Of a stretch of DNA of 38,127 nt, positions 38,120-38,127 are shown one piece after another. Under the pieces are notes generated by a model. The model was given only the letters and a program-made list of their open reading frames with translations, searched no databases and was not told the DNA's origin. How positions within the stretch are numbered: position 1 is the first letter of the stretch; each line of letters begins with the position of its first letter. The position numbers and the translations under genes were made by a program. The stretch is from Caenibius sp. WL. Lineage in GTDB: Bacteria > Pseudomonadota > Alphaproteobacteria > Sphingomonadales > Sphingomonadaceae. The stretch covers positions 1 to 38,127 of the forward strand of contig NZ_CP081845.1 of assembly GCF_019803445.1 (NCBI RefSeq), read 5' to 3'.

Positions 38120-38127
38120 GAGGAATG
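38113..38127 (+). other. Portal ribosome-binding site at window end
   Basis: AGGAGGA followed by ATG (38125-38127) at the right edge joins to the ATG of the portal at position 1, implying a circular or circularly permuted molecule. The ATG could be a real extra Met or an artefact of the cut point. Confidence 0.6.

Noticed and set aside
1-38127. CRISPR arrays, rRNA, tRNA or insertion sequences
   Set aside because: No regular spacer-repeat pattern, no rRNA or tRNA seen, no transposase or terminal inverted repeats; the only dense repeats are the origin-type iterons at 34379-34550.

Overview
The window reads as one complete temperate podovirus genome. It is GC-rich, almost fully coding and has no recognisable host genes. 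It opens with the portal gene and closes with the large terminase gene followed by a Shine-Dalgarno and ATG (38113-38127). Ends and start therefore join as terS-terL-portal-scaffold-capsid, as if a circular or circularly permuted genome had been cut at the portal start. The virion set (P22-type portal, gp4-like and gp10-like tail-hub proteins, DNA ejection proteins, short tail fibre, no tape measure or sheath) points to a P22-like short-tailed phage with an N4-gp56-type capsid. Three perfect copies of the alphaproteobacterial LexA box (GTTC-N7-GTTC), together with gene style and base composition, suggest an alphaproteobacterial host, probably a sphingomonad (inference).

Layout. 1-14100 (+): late virion genes for portal, scaffold, capsid, small tail or decoration proteins, gp4/gp10, an aspartyl hydroxylase and GNAT pair, then DNA ejection proteins with a lytic peptidase in a shifted frame. 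14211-14794 (-): a HicAB toxin-antitoxin insert. 14885-17969 (+): tail fibre and lysis cassette (holin-like proteins, GH108 endolysin, overlapping Rz/Rz1 spanins). 18122-20151: a small DNA-damage region with two LexA boxes, an SRAP protein and small genes. 20188-21388: putative attP and tyrosine integrase. 21370-26279 (-): a leftward early operon of small, tightly overlapping accessory genes. 26339-26382: its promoter and operators. 26481-27676 (+): a two-gene, lower-GC cassette. 27705-28136 (-): a secreted nuclease. 28153-28862: immunity region with a small non-cleavable repressor (-), a LexA-box gene running antisense to it (+), and the cro-side operator. 28871-35811 (+): rightward early operon with Cro-like and CII-like regulators, nucleases, SSB and primase-helicase, an iteron array that looks like the replication origin, and two unassigned genes. 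35812-36291: structured non-coding DNA. 36292-38119 (+): terminase.

How it works together (inference). The 28359-28778 repressor would hold both early promoters through shared GCTACG-N5-CGTAGC operators placed in the same position relative to the -35 and -10. Because the repressor lacks a LexA-type self-cleavage domain, induction probably goes through host LexA: DNA damage would release the 28234 promoter, whose gene and transcript oppose the repressor gene. Other damage-responsive genes (18176, 19929) sit beside the SRAP gene. The strongest candidates for something undescribed are this LexA-driven switch and the two-gene 26481-27676 cassette, which sits where prophages commonly carry host-protecting genes.
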